Assembly (NCBI GenBank): GCA_002493305.1
Contig: DKYJ01000060.1
Coordinates: 1,039-6,771, forward strand
DNA length: 5,733 bases
DNA from: Clostridiales bacterium UBA7103
Lineage (GTDB): Bacteria; Bacillota; Clostridia; Oscillospirales; Oscillospiraceae
Reading direction: 5' to 3'
The translations under genes and the position numbers were made by a program. Position 1 is the stretch's first letter. The number at the start of each line of letters is the position of its first letter. Of this stretch, positions 1 to 5,733 are shown one piece after another. The notes under the pieces are model-generated. The model was not told where the DNA came from. It did not search any database and saw only the letters and a list, made by a program, of their open reading frames with translations.

Positions 1-800
1 GCCACGGAGGAGCAGGTGCCGAAGGATACTGCCGCCGGAGCAAACAGGTGCTTGAACATGACCTTTGCAGCGCCCTTGCCGCCGCCGAAGCGGGCGTAAA
101 TGGGCGAGAACACGAACATATACACAAAGCAAAGCACATAGTATATTACCATTGTGCGGCCATAGTCTCTGATAAGCTCGGGGCCGTAGGTGGCAACCAG
201 ATACGCGAAGAAGCCGAAGAAGCCGATAGGCGCATAGTAGGTGATTATCTTGACGACCTTCATAATGCAGTTTGTCAAATCGGCAAGGAGCTTCGCGGTC
301 ATGGTCTCCGGGCCGCCGGCCATCTGCACACCGAAGCCGAAGATGATCGCCGCGACTATAAGGGGCAGGATCGCCCTGCGGCTCCACAGCTCGGTAAAAT
401 CAGGCTTGGTGAAGAAATTGATGATCATATCGGCAAGACCAAGGCCTGCATCGACTTCACCCTCGACGATCTCATAGGTGCCGCTGGTCAGGGGAATGAG
501 CCTCGCTACTATGTACATAAGGATAGACGCTATGGCGGCGGTGACAAGGAAGGTCAGCACCGTTGTGCCCAGCACCTTCCCGGCTCGGCGCACATTGCCC
601 ATATTGGCGATGGCGGAGGCGATGGAGCAGAACACCATAGGCACCACCACGCAGAACATAAGGTTGACAAACACCGTGCCCAAAGGCTCAAGAGCGGTAG
701 CTCCCGGCCAGACGGCGCCTACAACGCAGCCGCCCGCAATGCCCACGAGCATCGAGAGTATAAACCAGTAATTCTTGAAAAACTTTTTAGTGCCGGACAT
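1..800 (-). CDS. Dicarboxylate/amino acid:cation symporter (DAACS family), 3' end cut by window edge
   Basis: Secondary transporter of the inner membrane that would couple uptake of a C4-dicarboxylate or an acidic or small neutral amino acid to Na+ or H+. Reading the minus strand from the ATG at 800-798 gives 266 uninterrupted codons with no stop before the left edge; family members are usually over 400 residues, so about one third is missing. Visible family features: a first hydrophobic helix (about residues 12-31), then a PLGTVFVNL stretch (39-47) and VVPMVFCSIAS (52-62), which match the 'lkPlGdlFlnLikmlvvPLvf' region of DAACS proteins. API-GFF (190-195) matches the conserved 'aPiGvFali' helix, and SFGTCSSV (259-266) is the start of the serine-rich re-entrant loop HP1. 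The ion and substrate residues of TM7, HP2 and TM8 lie outside the window, so the substrate cannot be named. The start is supported by AAGGAG at 814-809, 8 nt upstream. The gene is divergent from the AraC gene. Family call firm, substrate unknown. Confidence 0.9.
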   Translation of the reverse strand, partial: MSGTKKFFKNYWFILSMLVGIAGGCVVGAVWPGATALEPLGTVFVNLMFCVVVPMVFCSIASAIANMGNVRRAGKVLGTTVLTFLVTAAIASILMYIVARLIPLTSGTYEIVEGEVDAGLGLADMIINFFTKPDFTELWSRRAILPLIVAAIIFGFGVQMAGGPETMTAKLLADLTNCIMKVVKIITYYAPIGFFGFFAYLVATYGPELIRDYGRTMVIYYVLCFVYMFVFSPIYARFGGGKGAAKVMFKHLFAPAAVSFGTCSSV

Positions 801-832
801 AAGCAGATCTCCTTTTTGAGTTTTACACGCCT

Positions 833-861
833 ATTATATTAGCCGCATATTGCAAAGTAAA
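833..861 (-). promoter_or_regulatory. Predicted sigma-A-type promoter of the symporter gene
   Basis: On the minus strand a perfect TATAAT (838-833) lies 17 bp from TTTACT (861-856), a 4/6 match to TTGACA. Transcription would start near 826 and give a leader of about 25 nt carrying the AAGGAG site. The -10 box is convincing; the weak -35 box suggests help from an activator. Confidence 0.6.
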
Positions 862-896
862 TTGCTGCTAATGCTTGAAACCTTGCAAAAAATGCT
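850..896. promoter_or_regulatory. Candidate operator region with helically phased direct repeats
   Basis: TTGCAAA occurs at 850-856 and again at 883-889, 33 bp apart (about three helical turns). AATGCT occurs at 870-875 and 891-896, 21 bp apart (two turns). The repeats lie among the -35 boxes of two divergent promoters. AraC-family proteins commonly bind direct repeats on one face of the helix, often overlapping -35 boxes, so this is a reasonable site for the regulator encoded at 1174-2007. The assignment is inferred: the repeats are short and could be chance. Confidence 0.35.
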
Positions 897-903
897 GTAT
901 ACT
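875..903 (+). promoter_or_regulatory. Predicted sigma-A-type promoter directed toward the AraC gene
   Basis: TTGAAA (875-880) and TATACT (898-903) are separated by exactly 17 bp; each is a 5/6 match to consensus. Transcription would start near 910 and give the AraC message an untranslated leader of about 264 nt that includes the hairpin element at 975-1090. I saw no convincing promoter closer to the start codon, only a TATTAT at 1114 without a usable -35 box. Confidence 0.5.
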
Positions 904-974
904 GCTTGTGCGGCGCTGGGCGCGTTCCGCAACCTCTTGCTTCATCATTGACAGGCTGCGGCAAGTCAGGGCAC

Positions 975-1090
975 GGCCTCCCTCTGACGAGGGAGCCTTT
1001 GGATGGAGTGATTTCAAACATCGCCGCACTATCTTGCTTCCCACTGAGGGGGAAGTGGCGAGCTTGCGAGCCGATAGGGGGGCTGGTTTG
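975..1090. repeat. REP/MITE-like intergenic hairpin element
   Basis: This part of the 373-bp gap between the divergent genes contains no credible gene. It holds two stem-loops. The first has CTCCCTC (978-984) pairing with GAGGGAG (989-995) across a TGAC loop, extended by GG/CC with one bulged C. The second has CTTCCC (1037-1042) pairing with GGGAAG (1050-1055). A GGC...GCC imperfect palindrome follows at 1057-1072. From memory, similar CTCCCTC/GAGGGAG blocks recur between genes in gut Clostridia, and short open frames across them are often called as hypothetical proteins. The copy number in this genome cannot be seen from one window, and the outer boundaries are approximate. Neither stem is followed by a long T tract, so neither is a good terminator. 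Confidence 0.5.
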
Positions 1091-1114
1091 CGGCTGAGTA
1101 AATCCAAAGAAACT

Positions 1115-1130
1115 ATTATTCATTATTCAT
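1115..1130. repeat. Two tandem copies of the heptamer ATTATTC
   Basis: ATTATTC at 1115-1121 is repeated directly at 1122-1128 and followed by AT. Related TTCATCATTCAC text lies at 1143-1153, just before the AraC ribosome binding site. It may be a remnant of a longer simple-sequence tract next to the hairpin element. No function is assigned. Confidence 0.4.
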
Positions 1131-1173
1131 CAGCAAAGCGACTTCATCATTCACAAAAGAGGAGCTGACACAT

Positions 1174-2007
1174 ATGGACAACAAAAACACTCCCGGCAAG
1201 GCCGGGTACCTGACGGAAAATTACCACTATTTCCACCTGCGGGACACCGCCGGGCAGGAGCGGGATTTCCATTTTCACGAGTTTGACAAGATAGTGCTGC
1301 TCATTGACGGGCGGGTGGAGTACGCGGTGGAGAGCGTGAGCTATGAACTGCGGCCCTGGTCGGTGCTGCTGGTGAAGCACCACACGATACACCGGGCAGA
1401 AATCGACAAATCTCTGCCCTACGAACGGGTTATAATCTACCTTGATGGGAAATATTTTGAGCGCATCATGCCCCAGGCCGGCCTCATGGATTGCTTTGAT
1501 GTGGCAGACAAAACCGGCCGCCACCTGCTCCTGCCCAATGAAGAGCAGCAGAGCGCGCTGCGCGGGGCGGTAGATGCCTATGAGCAGGCGGCTCTGGACA
1601 GAGACTTCGGCGCGCAGGCACTGCGGGACACCATTTTGATCCAGCTTCTTATTCAAATCGGCCGCATGAGCGCGTCCGCCCCGGATACCGGCGCCCGCTA
1701 TGATGCGAAGATACAGCAGACTTTGTCCTACATAAACGAAAATTTAAGCGCGGAGATGACGGTGGACGCTCTGGCGGAGAAGGTCTTTCTCAGCAAATAT
1801 CATTTCATGCGGCTTTTTAAAGCCCAGACCGGCAGCACCGTCCACGCCTATATCCGGCAAAAACGCCTGCTTTACGCGGCGCGGCTGATCCGGGAGGGCT
1901 ACGATGTGTACCGGGCGGCCGCCGACAGCGGCTTTGGGGACTATTCCGCTTTCCACCGCGCCTTCCGGGAGAGCTTCGGCACAAGCCCCGGCAAGCTCAA
2001 GCGATAA
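1174..2007 (+). CDS. AraC-family transcriptional regulator with N-terminal cupin-like sensor domain
   Basis: Cytoplasmic DNA-binding regulator of 277 residues, the normal length for a two-domain AraC protein. The N-terminal half looks like the AraC-type cupin: an H-F-H-E-F motif (33-37), a VLLIDGRVEY strand pair (41-50), the PWSVLLVKHHTIHRAEI stretch (61-77) and a linker to about 175. The C-terminal half has the paired helix-turn-helix. HTH1 spans about 195-220 (TVDALAEKVFLSKYHFMRLFK, with the typical LA..vflS..y..RLFK pattern). HTH2 spans about 243-277 (A-A-DSGFGDYSAFHRAFRESFGTSP), a close match to the family signature GF.d.s.F.r.Fk..fG.sP. The start is supported by AGAGGAG (1158-1164), 9 nt upstream. 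The ligand is unknown; a small molecule bound in the cupin pocket is the family norm. It is divergent from the symporter, which is its most likely target. Family call near certain; target inferred. Confidence 0.95.
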   Translation: MDNKNTPGKAGYLTENYHYFHLRDTAGQERDFHFHEFDKIVLLIDGRVEYAVESVSYELRPWSVLLVKHHTIHRAEIDKSLPYERVIIYLDGKYFERIMPQAGLMDCFDVADKTGRHLLLPNEEQQSALRGAVDAYEQAALDRDFGAQALRDTILIQLLIQIGRMSASAPDTGARYDAKIQQTLSYINENLSAEMTVDALAEKVFLSKYHFMRLFKAQTGSTVHAYIRQKRLLYAARLIREGYDVYRAAADSGFGDYSAFHRAFRESFGTSPGKLKR

Positions 2008-2051
2008 AGCTCCTTCAGCAGCACAAATTGTTTCGCAAACATTATAATATG

Positions 2052-2068
2052 ATTTTTTGTTAAAAAAT
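2052..2068. other. Perfect AT-only inverted repeat between AraC and the surface operon
   Basis: ATTTTTT (2052-2058) and AAAAAAT (2062-2068) are perfect 7-bp arms around GTT. The stem is all A-T and lacks a GC-rich base, so it is at best a weak bidirectional terminator for the AraC gene. It could equally be a protein-binding site or bent AT-rich DNA upstream of the promoter at 2094. No better terminator follows the AraC gene, so some read-through into the surface operon is possible. Confidence 0.3.
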
Positions 2069-2093
2069 ATCGACTTTTGTAACTGTTTTGTTG

Positions 2094-2122
2094 TTGTAGT
2101 TAACGATAATTTGAAATATAAT
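2094..2122 (+). promoter_or_regulatory. Predicted sigma-A-type promoter of the surface-protein operon
   Basis: A perfect TATAAT (2117-2122) lies 17 bp downstream of TTGTAG (2094-2099), which keeps the key TTG. The start would fall near 2129, beside a C-rich run at 2131-2140, giving a leader of about 65 nt that ends in AAGGA (2180-2184), 9 nt before the ATG. Other TATAAT-like strings at 2158 and 2172 lack a -35 box and lie too close to the ribosome binding site to be preferred. Confidence 0.55.
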
Positions 2123-2193
2123 CATGTCGACCCCTCCCCCGATAGAATTATATTATTTATAATGTTATAACTATAATACAAGGATGTGCTGCT

Positions 2194-5100
2194 ATGAAGA
2201 AAAGTAATTTCAAGAAGCTTCTTGCCCTGCTGTTGATCGCGGCTATGGCAGTTTCCATGCTGTCCATTACCGCCTTCGCGGAGGAAGAGGGCGCGACCGG
2301 ATCTGTTTCCCTCCCCGAAACCGCTGATGTGGGCGGAGTCGGTGAGGGTGGCTCCGCAGACAGCGGAAACGGCAAGGTCGATGTTCTCCCCACTGATGGC
2401 GAGGGTGAAAGCAACGCTCCCGCCGATGGCGAGGGCGAGAACAATGACCCCGCCGATGGCGAGGGCGATAACAATGACCCCGTTGATGGCGAGGGCGAGA
2501 ACAACGCTCCCGCCGATGGCAAGGGCGAGAGCAATGACCCCGCCGATGGCGAGGGCAGTGAACCCGCTCCCCTTGCTGACGGCCCTGTGACGGAGTTTTA
2601 TGTCTCTGCCGACGGCAGCAACGAGAACCCCGGCACGCTTGAGGCTCCTTTTGCCACGCTTGCCCGTGCCGCGGATGCGGTGAACAGCTCCGCCGCGGAG
2701 CTTAGCTACACCGTCTATGTAATGACCGATCTGACCTCTTATGCCTGCGCCCGTTTTTATAACAGGCAGGTCACGATCACCAGCTATGGTGATCGGCACA
2801 CCGTCTCCAGAGGCGACGGCTTTGCCACTCAGAGCGACAACGCCCGCAGCTGGTATAACCCGGCGCTGGTTGAGATACAGGGCACAGAGGGCACACCCGC
2901 GTTGACCCTGCGCAACATTGTCTTTGACGACTGCGGAAAGCACATGGGCTCTGTCTACTCGCAGGCGGCGGGCGGAGATAACCTTCAATATGTTCAGGAT
3001 GCCATCATCGCCTCCAACGCTACGGTCTCCTGCCCCATAAATATTGAAAGCGACGCGGCGCTTATAAACTTTGGCGGCATGTCCGCCGTGAGAGTCACCT
3101 CTGCTGCATACGTGAACATGAACGGCGTCATCTCCGGCAGTGCTGCGCCCCAGAAGGGCGGCGGAAACGGCCCCGCCGGCGCTGTATGGATACAGGGCAG
3201 CAGCGCTTATATTGGCGGTCTTATAACCAATCTCACCGGCAGAGCCGTCTATATTGACGGCATACAAGGCAGCGGCGGCGGCTATACCGGCGCGGTCATG
3301 ACCAACGGCAGCCGCGGAGAAGGCTTGTATGATTTTGAAGCAAAGCCCGGCTCTGTAATCAGCAATGTAAGCGGGTTCCCCACGGTGTACTCCAATTACG
3401 GCACAGAGCTGCTCAACGGCACGATCGCCGGCTGCTCCCACGATTTCCTCATCGGCGGCTTTGCCCAGAAAACCACCATCGGCGCAAGCGGCGTGATCGA
3501 AAACTGCACCTGCCGCGGCGGCGCGGCCAATGCTGTTGCCTACACCTCCAATGCCAGTAAGCTCTATCTCTATGGTAAGGTGCGCAACAATACCGCGTCT
3601 CACGCTTTCTATATCATCAACCAGAGCGGCGGCGGAGCGTCCCTGGATATGTACGACGGTGCTGAGATAACCAATACTACCGGTGACGGCGTATATGTCA
3701 ACGCCAGCGAGTGTCGCTTCCACATGCACGGCGGCACAATAAGCGGCAGCGGTTCCTATGGCGCGCAGATCCGCGAGAAAGGCAACCGCAGCGCGACCTT
3801 TATCATGGACGGCGGAAGCATCATCAACAACGGCTCCTACGGCGTGTACTATAATGGCGCTCAAGGGAGCGGAAACGCGCAGGGCTATGTTGATATAAAC
3901 GGTGGTGTAATTTCCGGCAACGGCTCGACCTATTCTCCTTATCAGGTCAGTATCAGCGGCAGCTATGCCCGCAATGACAAGCTGCGTGTCCATATTGCCC
4001 CGGGTATAATTACGGCCGCCAATGGAAAAGGCGTTACAGCAAACACCTCCTTCGGCACATTGACTTTGGACACAAATTATGCGCAACTCGATTTGGGTAA
4101 CGCAAATTCTGCGGCGGTGAACAAAATCAGGGAACTGGTCAGGACATATGAGTCTGAGAATGCCTACATAACCCGCGGTTCTTATGCTCTGTGGTTCAGA
4201 CCCACCGAGGAGACTTTGCACTTCACCGTGCCCAGAAGCTCCTCCATCAATAAAAACAATTTCCTGTACGCTGTCTATATCCCGCTCAACGCGGCCGGCG
4301 CTCCGGTGGAGGCAGCAGAGCTGACAGTGAAGCGGCTGGATAACGCAGACCCGATAGATATCGCCCTCAACGGCCTCGCCGTCGATCAGCCTTACGCGCT
4401 GATGCTGATGCAGCCCAACGACGATGTTACCGGCGCGATTCAGCTCACCGGCACGGACAGCGTTTCCGAGGTGCTGGGGCAGGAGGGCTACGAGGTCAAT
4501 TATACCTTCACCTATCAGCCGAAGAATGTTTACTCTTCCATCTCTGTCGGTGATGTATTTACCGCCTCTGTGCAGTTGGATTCTAATCTGACCTATGCAG
4601 AAGATTCCATGCAGTTTAAGTCCTCCTATTATGAGCAGGTCGGTACTCCTGTATATGATGCTGACGCGCATCAAATATCGGTAACATTTAAGGTCGCAAA
4701 GAAAGTGTACAGTTCTTCCTCCGCAACGATAAGCCTCAAGGCCTCCTTTGAGCCTTCGCTCTTTGACGAGGGTGTAAGCACACTGAGTACGACGGCAACA
4801 CTCAAATCCCCGGAACACCTTAACAAGGACGATTTGAAAACCAATCTGCCCTGCGTGACAAGGCTTGCTCCCCTGCCCACCCATACCGTCAGCTTTGACA
4901 GCAACGGCGGCAGCGCGGTAGAGAGCCAGACCGTGAAGCATGGCGCAAAGGCGGCTGTGCCCGCCGCCCCGGAGCTTTACTTCAACGACTTTGACGGCTG
5001 GTATCTGGGCGAGGCGGAGTACGACTTTGACACTCCTGTGACCGCAAATATCACGCTCACCGCCCGTTGGCATCACACCCATGTCTTTGGCGATTGGACG

Positions 5101-5547
5101 GGAGATGCGAATAACCACTGGCGCGTATGTCCCTATGACGGCGCTGTGACCGACATAGGGGCGCACACCTATGGCCCATGGACTGTCACCGTTGAGCCCA
5201 CCACAACGGCCCCCGGCGTACAGCAGCATGTCTGCACCGTCTGCGGTCATGCGCAGACGGCTGCGCTGGCGCAGATACCGGTCATTGCCCCGATACCCGG
5301 TGTGCCTGATGCGCTTGCGCCTGTGTACCCTGTCAACATTGATGGGCCTGAAACCCCGCTGGCCGAACCGGAGCCGGTCGAGAATATTGCCGAGGAGCCT
5401 ACTCCACTTAGCCGCGAGCATGTCATCGGCTGCATTATCCACTGGATCCTTCTCGCGTCGGCACTGATAGTTCTGGTCGTGTATATCGTCAGCGCGGAGA
5501 ACGAAAAGAAGAAAATAAAGGCGCTCAAAGAGCAGCTCGGTATTTAA
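2194..5547 (+). CDS. Large exported, membrane-anchored right-handed beta-helix surface protein with Flg_new repeat
   Basis: Predicted cell-surface protein of 1117 residues; the ligand is unknown, and adhesion or glycan binding is the best guess. In order: signal peptide 1-29 (KKSNFKK, hydrophobic core, cut after AFA); acidic spacer; five 10-residue repeats of the D-G-E-G-E-N-N-D-P-A type at 68-117 plus a partial copy to 121. Next comes EFYVSADGSNENPGTLEAPFATL (134-156), the usual entry to DUF1565/pectate-lyase-like folds. A right-handed beta-helix follows at about 225-630, with many short turns such as MDGGSIINNGSYGVYYN (538-554). Then a beta-rich, perhaps Ig-like region of no family I recognise (about 670-885). 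A Listeria-Bacteroides (Flg_new) repeat spans 897-959 (SFDSNGGSAV...GWY...TARW), and a His/Cys module spans 960-1025. A Pro/Glu linker, one membrane helix (1077-1099) and a lysine-rich cytoplasmic tail end the protein. There is no LPXTG motif, so anchoring is by the membrane helix. No catalytic site is recognised. RBS AAGGA (2180-2184). Confidence 0.88.
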   Translation: MKKSNFKKLLALLLIAAMAVSMLSITAFAEEEGATGSVSLPETADVGGVGEGGSADSGNGKVDVLPTDGEGESNAPADGEGENNDPADGEGDNNDPVDGEGENNAPADGKGESNDPADGEGSEPAPLADGPVTEFYVSADGSNENPGTLEAPFATLARAADAVNSSAAELSYTVYVMTDLTSYACARFYNRQVTITSYGDRHTVSRGDGFATQSDNARSWYNPALVEIQGTEGTPALTLRNIVFDDCGKHMGSVYSQAAGGDNLQYVQDAIIASNATVSCPINIESDAALINFGGMSAVRVTSAAYVNMNGVISGSAAPQKGGGNGPAGAVWIQGSSAYIGGLITNLTGRAVYIDGIQGSGGGYTGAVMTNGSRGEGLYDFEAKPGSVISNVSGFPTVYSNYGTELLNGTIAGCSHDFLIGGFAQKTTIGASGVIENCTCRGGAANAVAYTSNASKLYLYGKVRNNTASHAFYIINQSGGGASLDMYDGAEITNTTGDGVYVNASECRFHMHGGTISGSGSYGAQIREKGNRSATFIMDGGSIINNGSYGVYYNGAQGSGNAQGYVDINGGVISGNGSTYSPYQVSISGSYARNDKLRVHIAPGIITAANGKGVTANTSFGTLTLDTNYAQLDLGNANSAAVNKIRELVRTYESENAYITRGSYALWFRPTEETLHFTVPRSSSINKNNFLYAVYIPLNAAGAPVEAAELTVKRLDNADPIDIALNGLAVDQPYALMLMQPNDDVTGAIQLTGTDSVSEVLGQEGYEVNYTFTYQPKNVYSSISVGDVFTASVQLDSNLTYAEDSMQFKSSYYEQVGTPVYDADAHQISVTFKVAKKVYSSSSATISLKASFEPSLFDEGVSTLSTTATLKSPEHLNKDDLKTNLPCVTRLAPLPTHTVSFDSNGGSAVESQTVKHGAKAAVPAAPELYFNDFDGWYLGEAEYDFDTPVTANITLTARWHHTHVFGDWTGDANNHWRVCPYDGAVTDIGAHTYGPWTVTVEPTTTAPGVQQHVCTVCGHAQTAALAQIPVIAPIPGVPDALAPVYPVNIDGPETPLAEPEPVENIAEEPTPLSREHVIGCIIHWILLASALIVLVVYIVSAENEKKKIKALKEQLGI
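2395..2556 (+). repeat. In-frame 30-bp tandem repeat encoding an acidic decapeptide stalk
   Basis: Five 30-bp units run from 2395 to 2544, followed by the first 12 bp of a sixth. Each begins GATGGC(G/A)AGGGC or a close variant and encodes D-G-(E/K)-G-(E/D)-(S/N)-N-(A/D)-P-(A/V). Because the unit is a multiple of three, gain or loss of copies keeps the frame and only changes the length of the spacer between the signal peptide and the beta-helix. The units differ by a few bases each, so the array is not brand new. Confidence 0.9.
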
Positions 5548-5562
5548 GAGAGGAGACGCAAT

Positions 5563-5688
5563 ATGTGCATATGGGATATCCCGGCGCTTATAGCGCTGCT
5601 GGCAGTCGTCGTCGCCTTCCCCGTCCACTGCGGGAAGCTCAGGAAAGAGCGGGAAGGACTTGAAGGAAAAGCAAAAGAAACCAAATAG
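5563..5688 (+). CDS. Small single-span membrane protein of 41 residues, second gene of the surface-protein operon
   Basis: The frame runs from ATG at 5563 to TAG at 5688. It begins 15 nt after the stop of the beta-helix gene, has a strong ribosome binding site (AGAGGAG, 5549-5555, 7 nt spacing) and ends just before a terminator, so it is very likely translated although short. Residues about 4-20 (WDIPALIALLAVVVAFP) form one hydrophobic helix. The remainder, from H22, is highly charged (KLRKERE...KAKETK). By the positive-inside rule the tail should be cytoplasmic. C23 is not in a lipobox, and no family is recognised. It could be an accessory or stabilising subunit of the surface protein, which has the same helix-then-lysine-tail ending. 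That role is inferred from the operon only. Confidence 0.72.
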   Translation: MCIWDIPALIALLAVVVAFPVHCGKLRKEREGLEGKAKETK

Positions 5689-5697
5689 AGTATAATC

Positions 5698-5730
5698 AGG
5701 CCGGCGCGTAAGCGCCGGCCTTAGTTTTAT
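5698..5730 (+). terminator. Intrinsic terminator of the surface-protein operon
   Basis: GGCCGGCGC (5699-5707) pairs perfectly with GCGCCGGCC (5712-5720) around a GTAA loop. An outer A-T pair (5698/5721) gives a 10-bp stem, followed by the T-rich stretch TTAGTTTTAT. It lies 9 nt after the stop codon of the 41-residue gene and closes the two-gene unit. Confidence 0.92.
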
Positions 5731-5733
5731 AAG

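Noticed and set aside
48..842. Plus-strand open frame of 264 codons over the symporter
   Set aside because: The product is rich in His, Arg and Asp with no family features, while the minus strand encodes a clear membrane transporter with a ribosome binding site and promoter.
978..995. CTCCCTC/GAGGGAG stem-loop as a transcription terminator
   Set aside because: Only three T residues follow the stem and no gene ends nearby on the plus strand, so it fits a repeat element better.
839..1168. Short open frames on both strands of the intergenic region (for example minus 839-1123 and plus 875-1168)
   Set aside because: They run through the hairpin repeat element, lack good ribosome binding sites and overlap the predicted promoters. 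Such frames are typical spurious calls over this kind of repeat.
2194..5547. Sortase-anchored (LPXTG) surface protein
   Set aside because: No LPXTG-like motif precedes the C-terminal membrane helix; the text before it reads EEPTPLSREH.
2122..5628. Long minus-strand open frame of 1168 codons opposite the surface-protein gene
   Set aside because: It is exactly in antisense codon register with a gene that has a signal peptide, domains, a membrane helix and a ribosome binding site. Its own product has no recognisable domain, starts with GTG inside the small downstream gene, and its internal repeats are the mirror of the acidic stalk.
5563..5688. Small downstream protein as a lipoprotein
   Set aside because: C23 is preceded by F-P-V-H, which does not fit a lipobox, and the positive residues follow the hydrophobic stretch rather than precede it.

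Overview
The window looks like chromosomal DNA of a gut-type clostridial Firmicute, perhaps Oscillospiraceae/Ruminococcaceae. The reasons are strong AGGAG-type ribosome binding sites, AT-rich sigma-A-like promoters in front of fairly GC-rich genes, a surface protein carrying a Listeria-Bacteroides (Flg_new) repeat and a His/Cys-rich module, and an intergenic CTCCCTC/GAGGGAG hairpin element of a style I associate with that group. The taxonomic call is an inference from style; there is no marker gene.

Layout. Positions 1-800 (minus strand) hold the first two thirds of a sodium/dicarboxylate-type (DAACS) symporter that runs off the left edge. Positions 801-1173 are intergenic. This gap has back-to-back promoters whose -35 boxes are only 13 bp apart, short direct repeats placed two and three helical turns apart, and a REP/MITE-like hairpin element. 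Positions 1174-2007 (plus strand) encode a complete AraC-family regulator. After a 186-bp AT-rich gap with a good promoter, positions 2194-5547 (plus) encode an 1117-residue exported protein. Its parts are a signal peptide, five acidic 10-residue tandem repeats, a right-handed beta-helix, a beta-rich region, a Flg_new repeat, a His/Cys-rich module, a proline/glutamate-rich linker, one membrane helix and a lysine-rich cytoplasmic tail. Fifteen bases later, positions 5563-5688 encode a 41-residue membrane protein with its own strong ribosome binding site. A clean intrinsic terminator at 5698-5730 closes the unit.

How the parts may work together. The regulator and the symporter are divergent and share a compact control region, so the simplest model is that the AraC protein controls symporter uptake and perhaps itself. 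The surface protein and the small membrane protein form a two-gene operon with its own promoter and terminator. Both products end in a lysine-rich tail after a membrane helix, so they may sit in the membrane together, but this is inference. Nothing in the sequence links the surface operon functionally to the symporter/AraC pair.

I do not see a defence system, CRISPR array, tRNA, rRNA, transposase or phage gene. The least described items are the 41-residue gene, the candidate operator region and the mosaic surface protein.
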